This document shows, piece after piece, positions 60,301-64,000 of a stretch of 64,000 nucleotides of DNA. Positions within the stretch are counted from its first letter, which is position 1. Every line of letters starts with the position of its first letter. Origin of the DNA: Andalucia godoyi (Eukaryota > Discoba > Jakobea > Jakobida > Andaluciidae); the NCBI GenBank assembly GCA_009859145.1, contig VRVR01000005.1, positions 426,153 through 490,152 of the forward strand. Direction: 5' to 3'. Under the pieces are notes generated by a model. The model was not told the DNA's origin and ran no database searches. It saw only the letters and a list, made by a program, of their open reading frames with translations. A program made the translations under genes and the position numbers.

Positions 60301-61616
60301 ACATCCAAATTGTAAGATTCCAGGCCGTCCCACGCAACACAAAATTCAGAAGCAATTGAGTTCACGGGAGCAACCAAATCCATCAGCACAGCACGAGCAC
60401 GCTTCAGAATAAGATTCGATTCCCGTTCCGGCAATGCAACTCCGCGGAGAACATCTGATTGGACGAGGTCAAACAGCCAGTCCACCGGAAACTCTGCAAG
60501 ACCGGTGTTGAGCAAGGAAACGATGTCCAAAAGCTCACCGGAATCCAGGGATCTGAAAAACAATTCATGCTTGTGAAAACTCAGCTTTAGATTTTCGAAG
60601 CGGAGGAACGGCACGAGCAGTTCGGAAACGAGCTTTATGCGTACCGACCCTGCCGCATCCGCTACCATCGTCATCACATGATCAAGCGTGAGCAAGTTCG
60701 CCCGAGGAGTCCGCAGCCCCCGCAGAAATTGGTGATGCATCATGATAGATCTACCAGATATCGACCCTTGTGCTGCGAGATGCATCCGTGTGGAAACGGA
60801 GCAGGCCATACAGTACATTTCCTGCGCAAAGCTGTCAGCAGGAGCCACCAACGGCGTTCGAACAGGCACATTGCAAGAAATGGCTCGAGCAATTGCTAAA
60901 CTCAGCCATTTTCCATCACATTTGACAACCGGAAGATCCACCATTTCATAGTGTTCTTTGTCGCAGAATGGAATATGTGGCAGCATTTCCCTGTCTCGAT
61001 AATGGATCATGCCCATCATCTCACAGAGCAGACTGGAGACGTTGCTGAACTGTTGGGTGAAAAGATACATGCACTGCAAGGATGACGAAAATCGAGAAAC
61101 CAGAACATGGCGCAGGGCTTCTGCAACGGAAGCCAGCGTCACGCAGGCAACCTCGGATGCCTGCAAAATGACATCCTGCCCATCGATCTTAGAAATCCCA
61201 CCGGCACTGTCATACTCGATATCCTCTAAGGGGTAGTAGTACAACGACGTGAATTCATCCTCTGATTCAATTATCAAATCCGATCGCATCAGGACCAATC
61301 GAGAAGCCTGTATGCTGATCCCGAGTTCTTCTTGGCATTCTCGAACCACAGCGTCCAGCACGGTGTCTTCCACAGAGACATGTCCTGCAACCGAGACGTC
61401 GAATTCCCCTGGAAACCGCGACTTGCACAAAGCTCGCTGTTGCAAAAGAATGCGATCTTTGAAGAACATGGCTAGATGAATAACACGATGCCATGGTCGA
61501 AACGACAGCGATGCCCGACCTGGACCGTGAACTGCAGACCGCGGAAGAATTTCAGACGTGAATCGCCCGGTATTCGGATCCACAACTCGGAAATACTCTT
61601 CTGATGCAAGATCCAT
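57330..61616 (-). CDS. Nudix hydrolase domain fused to TARBP1/Trm3-like tRNA 2'-O-methyltransferase
   Basis: One uninterrupted frame of 1,428 residues. The N-terminus is a Nudix domain: the Nudix box runs from Gly78 to Ile100 with the RECQEELGI core (92-100) and AGHVSVED before it. Asp84 stands where many Nudix boxes have Glu, as in the IPP-isomerase-like subgroup (AGHxxAGD). Residues about 200-1250 are helical and repeat-like, as in TARBP1/Trm3. The C-terminus is a SpoU (SPOUT) domain: LIICASFLDRIPNIAGLMRT (about 1273-1292), SVLVLGREREGLPYD (about 1370-1384), IEQFGLIRSLNVHVAASIAS (about 1400-1419). Trm3/TARBP1 methylates the ribose of G18 in tRNA. The ATG at 61616 (MDLASEEYF) is 5' of the Nudix fold, so the fusion needs no splicing. 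I know of no such fusion. Confidence 0.9.
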   Translation of the reverse strand: MDLASEEYFRVVDPNTGRFTSEILPRSAVHGPGRASLSFRPWHRVIHLAMFFKDRILLQQRALCKSRFPGEFDVSVAGHVSVEDTVLDAVVRECQEELGISIQASRLVLMRSDLIIESEDEFTSLYYYPLEDIEYDSAGGISKIDGQDVILQASEVACVTLASVAEALRHVLVSRFSSSLQCMYLFTQQFSNVSSLLCEMMGMIHYRDREMLPHIPFCDKEHYEMVDLPVVKCDGKWLSLAIARAISCNVPVRTPLVAPADSFAQEMYCMACSVSTRMHLAAQGSISGRSIMMHHQFLRGLRTPRANLLTLDHVMTMVADAAGSVRIKLVSELLVPFLRFENLKLSFHKHELFFRSLDSGELLDIVSLLNTGLAEFPVDWLFDLVQSDVLRGVALPERESNLILKRARAVLMDLVAPVNSIASEFCVAWDGLESYNLDVVVPSAARVGLFLRHCSFKLASALFMRSSRHPSPSLSKACLRTLLACSSTEISPLMLPSTSDHDRKNFLNCVNSVVFVESVLATDQKVAEAFLTFLSSLMQAGASIEVRDAIVKNFLQLKRGGTFRCSLAIMLKAVQVLEPTFDVLLGVADLCVQCAPTTPMFLYMSFQACAIRIFVNRKCWEALAGLFSRLPLAVLFHEDFHRRFIQPHRHCLQDVLHLCVPDGNWTTSILFSLVDPSAEGMQGWHEQFVPSLFPQTDFDWKLVQSIPNPPPLFRYLQSQKSAFSTALIAHGRAVRSWDRDSWIHDVDSVSKPWVGKDVPIFERCKAILYFFCGGVISQSWMKQEVERCLCLSITRSTKDILAAEPLIRFFMLLMKNPRTLALLIHVLQDILPPATLLALTLNTTEHFFEPEFLENKGLHVAHAYLNEPFTDCVRDSGFLRASVHCAWIRRLMHDESYAMDTLSALHSLPNDMWSEKQALITHTKFSYLTALGWTILYGFQSSESRRCEIFHLCLQLSKSKMQQTVRFLLERCAIRVCCLSPAADMTPLQLLCNTWKESATTLVSEIPSHIVSWIVIVVTVIGVVAQSAKNATASDLDCLQFLLRKLAAASGFGHHAVRFCAQLGLVRLHRVIIGTSPFAPVFSRELHEMCEDFSLNARPPNTVDSTMEEYFPTNTPLLCPLLLFSLYSSPFEKAPPVNAVSPSEAIGTSVRFLMNLQTSFSAKVNVADLQTFMSDARYLAVSQSPIAVDGIMFQTLRWDQLAVLQVPISSVVPYRYEFELFPHPLQMELLHCVPANSVQTIDDGSSRLNIQMKGTEDSAKASIADDVVSSQSHSRHPLIICASFLDRIPNIAGLMRTSEVFGAELVTIHNRKILDSQDFTSVAVTAHKWQPIQEVKSYDVIPFLMEKKALGYRIVALEQTPESQRLGEYMWAQKSVLVLGREREGLPYDVIASGVVDDYVEIEQFGLIRSLNVHVAASIASYQYVSSR

Positions 61617-62204
61617 TCTCGGGTGTCTGCCACGCTTAGCGATTCGCTTTCCCTAAGGACGCGTCGTTTTGTTCGGTTACCATTGAAACCGGAAGCGCGG
61701 GGCAGGGGTGGCATGCTCGCTATTTTCCCCGGCAAAAATAGTTATTAAACGTAATAACAACAACAATAATAAAAAGTCGAGTTGGAAGGTAGACACAAGT
61801 CGACAACTGCATCCCGCGATATGACTACAGCAGAGAGAAAGGACTTTTTATTCAATACAAATAGAGCCTACATTGTACACTCACCACGGATAGTCATCGC
61901 TGATCACCCGTAATCAGTGTTGCAAACCAACAACATGCACAGCATGATTGGGAAGGGGGTAGGCCCCAACACGCCCCTCGGCATGAGCGACGTTCTCAAG
62001 ATAGATGGTGCGTTGCATAGACAATAACAACAAAAATAAAAATAAGAAATGAGCGTCGCTGTGCGAGAATGCAGCGCGGCGGCGTGTTTATAGGGAGTTC
62101 ATGATCAAAATGGGGCGAAACGAATCGGGCATCGTGTGACGGAGGTGCTTAAGATAGCAAACGCATGCGCATGGCGCGTGGCAGTGGTTCTGTTTGCGTG
62201 CGCT
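61617..62204. other. Intergenic with transposon debris
   Basis: A 588-base gap. It contains the Nudix-methyltransferase promoter side (61617-61800) and Fanzor copy D at 61866-62018. No intact gene is seen. Confidence 0.55.
61866..62018 (-). pseudogene. Fanzor/TnpB-family remnant, copy D (C-terminal tail and 3' flank only)
   Basis: The minus strand reads RTIYLENVAHAEGRVGAYPL, then P, N and a short tail to a stop at 61916-61914. This matches the end of copy A (RNIYLKNAVRRVGAYPLP) across the tail after the final catalytic Asp. After the stop and exactly 32 bases, AGTGTACAATGTAGGC (61881-61866) matches AGTGTATAATGTAGGC at the same distance after the stop of copy A. The rest of the gene is gone. 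Confidence 0.65.
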
Positions 62205-63080
62205 TTAAATTGCTTTATCATATCGCAATAAGTGGCAATGGGATGGGTGATGGTGTCTCGATCTGCGTCGAGATCTCGTGGAGACTCGAATCTCCCCTGT
62301 CGGCGTTTGCGGAAGTGTTCCATCAGAAGGTTCCATATGAATGACCCCGTTAAGGAACACTCGGTTTCGAAGATGCAGAACCCCGACGTACAATATCTGC
62401 AGAGCACAGTCGATGGAGCAGCTGTTGTTTCTGTTGGAATAACCGACGACTGCTCCACGCCCGATGGTGCTGTTCAGTGTGCTCTGGATGTCAGGTGTGC
62501 CCAAGGCCTGACTGGTCCTCTCCACCTGCAGCGCGAGTGCTGCCATCGTGTTGCTTCGCTGTGGCAGAGGCTCTCCATTCCTTTTCGGCAGCCCCATAAG
62601 ACTTCGCTCGTGTGCAGATAGGGAGTCCTCTGCCAGGCTTCCTGCTGCGAGTTTTTCCTTGTATTCAGTCGGGAGAAGCTCTGGATAGAGTGTTCGAGGA
62701 CTGGTTCCAAACACAAATCGGTACGGCATCTCGTTAGTTGCCTCGCTTACAGCGCAGTTGATTGAATAAGCAATGCTTGGCAGCCAAAGTGGCCAATCGG
62801 TGGTTCTGCCGGTTGTCGCCACCAATGCTCGTAGACGGTAGGTGGCTACCTTATTTGCGTTTTCCACGGAGCCTTGGCTTTCAGGGTGATACGGGGAGCC
62901 ATTGATTACAGCTATTGTTTTCGGGGCCCACGCCGCAGCGACAAGTCGTATTACCTCAGCAGTGAATTCCTTGCTGTTGTCAGACTGCAAAATCTCCGGT
63001 GGCCCGAACAGGGAGACCGCCAAAAGCGACGATTTTTTTGGACATACACAGAGATCTTGTTGTGAAGGTTCCATATGTTC
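62205..63080 (-). mobile_element. Integrase (rve/DDE) fragment of a retroelement or Ginger-like transposon
   Basis: An open stretch codes a rve-type integrase core: LLAVSLFGPPEILQSDNSKE (second catalytic Asp in QSDN), then SPYHPESQGSVENANKVATY (catalytic Glu in GSVEN), and WPLWLPSIAYSINCAVSEAT followed by PYRFVFGTSPR. This wording is like Ty3-type and KRBA2-like integrases. The sequence upstream (63080-63287) stays open but does not show the first Asp block in the same frame, so the element is probably frameshifted and truncated. No ATG, LTR or terminal repeat is seen. The C-terminal part (to 62205) has no recognised domain. Confidence 0.75.
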
Positions 63081-63301
63081 AGAATTGCCTCTTGGTAATG
63101 GGTAGTAACAGAGAACCCAGCAGAAATGCGCAGCCATGTGAAATCGAGTTCGCCTAAAACCGACTTCGGTCGTCTCAGTTACCGTAAGCATCAGACTAGC
63201 TATCTCGGGAGTCGTCCTGGTTGCGGCCGAAGACGAGAAGAAACAACCTGGGCAAACGCCTTTATAGATTGAAGAAGGCTTGTCCACAACAAGAGGGTGG
63301 T

Positions 63302-64000
63302 TCAGTCGATCTCAGTGGGGTCTATACTCAAGGATGTTGTTCCAGCAAGCGACGGCAGGCGAAGATGAGAGCGCGCCTCCTGCAGCACATCTCGGTACCA
63401 AGACAATCCACTTGCATTCCGCGGATGGGATTCAGTTCCCGATGAATCGAATGCAACACGCGATGAGCTGACCATGAGATCGAGCTGCGGAGACTTGGAA
63501 CTTTCTCTATCAGATCGGTAGCTTTCCAAAAAGGACATTTGCGGAGTGGCAACGCGCTGGCCGGCAATGCTGATGCTGGGCAACCGCATTAACGACTTGT
63601 ACACTCGAATGGTCTCCACTGCATTGTCATTTGATGCGGCATTGCGGTTGAGAGCCTTGGCGAGAACCGCAGAGGCTTGCAATGTGCGTGTGTCACCTCC
63701 AGGATGCTCCGCAGAAGCAATCGGACTCATTTCGGTTGCGTCTGTGGGCGGGGAAAAAGATGGATCATGATCCCGCGGATTCACCACTGCAGAGACAGCC
63801 TTGGAATCAGACGAGGGTGGATCCGAATGCGACACAGCCTCCGCGCTTGCCGAAAGCCGTTTAGCAAACTTGGAAGAGCTCGTTTGCAAGGATGGGTTTA
63901 ATTTTCGATCGAGAATGGGAGAGTACGAAGGAATTAGTCTTGAAAAAGGAGACGGGGCAGCGGCATGCAGAGCGTCGCGAGGATCATCCGCATGCTGCAA
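63302..64000 (-). CDS. Hypothetical Ser-rich protein, 5' end outside the window
   Basis: This is a 232-codon open frame that enters from the right edge on the minus strand and ends at a stop at 63302. It is Ser/Ala/Pro-rich (AAPSPFSRLIPSYSPILDRK; FSPPTDATEMSPIASAEHPG) with a more ordered stretch KALNRNAASNDNAVETIRVY. I do not recognise it. Because it runs off the window, length and start cannot be judged. It could belong to the same mobile element as the neighbouring integrase or be a separate gene. Confidence 0.45.
   Translation of the reverse strand: MQHADDPRDALHAAAPSPFSRLIPSYSPILDRKLNPSLQTSSSKFAKRLSASAEAVSHSDPPSSDSKAVSAVVNPRDHDPSFSPPTDATEMSPIASAEHPGGDTRTLQASAVLAKALNRNAASNDNAVETIRVYKSLMRLPSISIAGQRVATPQMSFLESYRSDRESSKSPQLDLMVSSSRVAFDSSGTESHPRNASGLSWYRDVLQEARSHLRLPSLAGTTSLSIDPTEID

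Noticed and set aside
63241-63256. ACAACCTGGGCAAA shared with about 11932-11945
   Set aside because: A single 14-base match; pairs of this length are expected by chance in this window and flanks do not align.

Overview
This window is nuclear DNA of a eukaryotic microbe with a compact, intron-poor genome. It holds about 28 protein genes in 64 kb, nearly all on single uninterrupted reading frames, on both strands, with gaps of mostly 0.1-0.6 kb. The eukaryotic assignment rests on Prp8, Integrator INTS11, ubiquitin-L40, a beta-karyopherin, Rab escort protein, CHMP7, UTP4, signal peptide peptidase and mitochondrial complex I (NDUFV1). One gene (EIPR1-like) clearly has two GT-AG introns. I cannot name the lineage. 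Complex I, a mitochondrial EF-P and Integrator point to an aerobic free-living protist rather than a reduced parasite. Long CT/GA dinucleotide tracts in leaders and intergenic gaps are a striking genomic habit.

Layout. 1-9 kb: end of a class III nucleotide cyclase, signal peptide peptidase, secreted beta-mannosidase, intron-containing EIPR1, one unknown gene and a candidate 53-residue protein. 9-24.5 kb: ABCG transporter, Prp8, Rab escort protein, importin-5-like karyopherin. 25-38 kb: TPR protein, ATAD2/Yta7-like AAA ATPase, INTS11, two unknown proteins, mitochondrial EF-P, ubiquitin-L40, MORN protein. 38-52 kb: Jupiter/SPIRAL1-like protein, HMG-CoA synthase, UTP4, a GPI-anchored glycosidase-like protein, an unknown nuclear-type protein, NDUFV1, CCDC25-like protein. 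52-64 kb: ZUP1-like deubiquitinase, RING protein, CHMP7, a 1,428-residue Nudix + TARBP1/Trm3 fusion, transposon debris, and a gene running off the right edge.

The genes form no single pathway. They are housekeeping functions: splicing and snRNA 3' processing, ribosome biogenesis and translation, nuclear transport, membrane traffic and ESCRT, ubiquitin, respiration and sterol precursors. Several neighbours are divergent pairs sharing a 0.2-0.9 kb promoter gap.

The most notable features are: (1) at least four decayed remnants of TnpB/Fanzor-type RNA-guided nuclease genes in the gene-poor gaps, two of which share a 3' flanking motif at exactly the same distance from the stop codon; (2) a Nudix hydrolase domain fused to a tRNA Gm18 methyltransferase; (3) an alphaproteobacterial-type EF-P with a mitochondrial-looking presequence that lacks the PGKG modification loop; (4) a two-motif Jupiter/SPIRAL1-like protein. 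Integrase and possible piggyBac remnants accompany the Fanzor debris.
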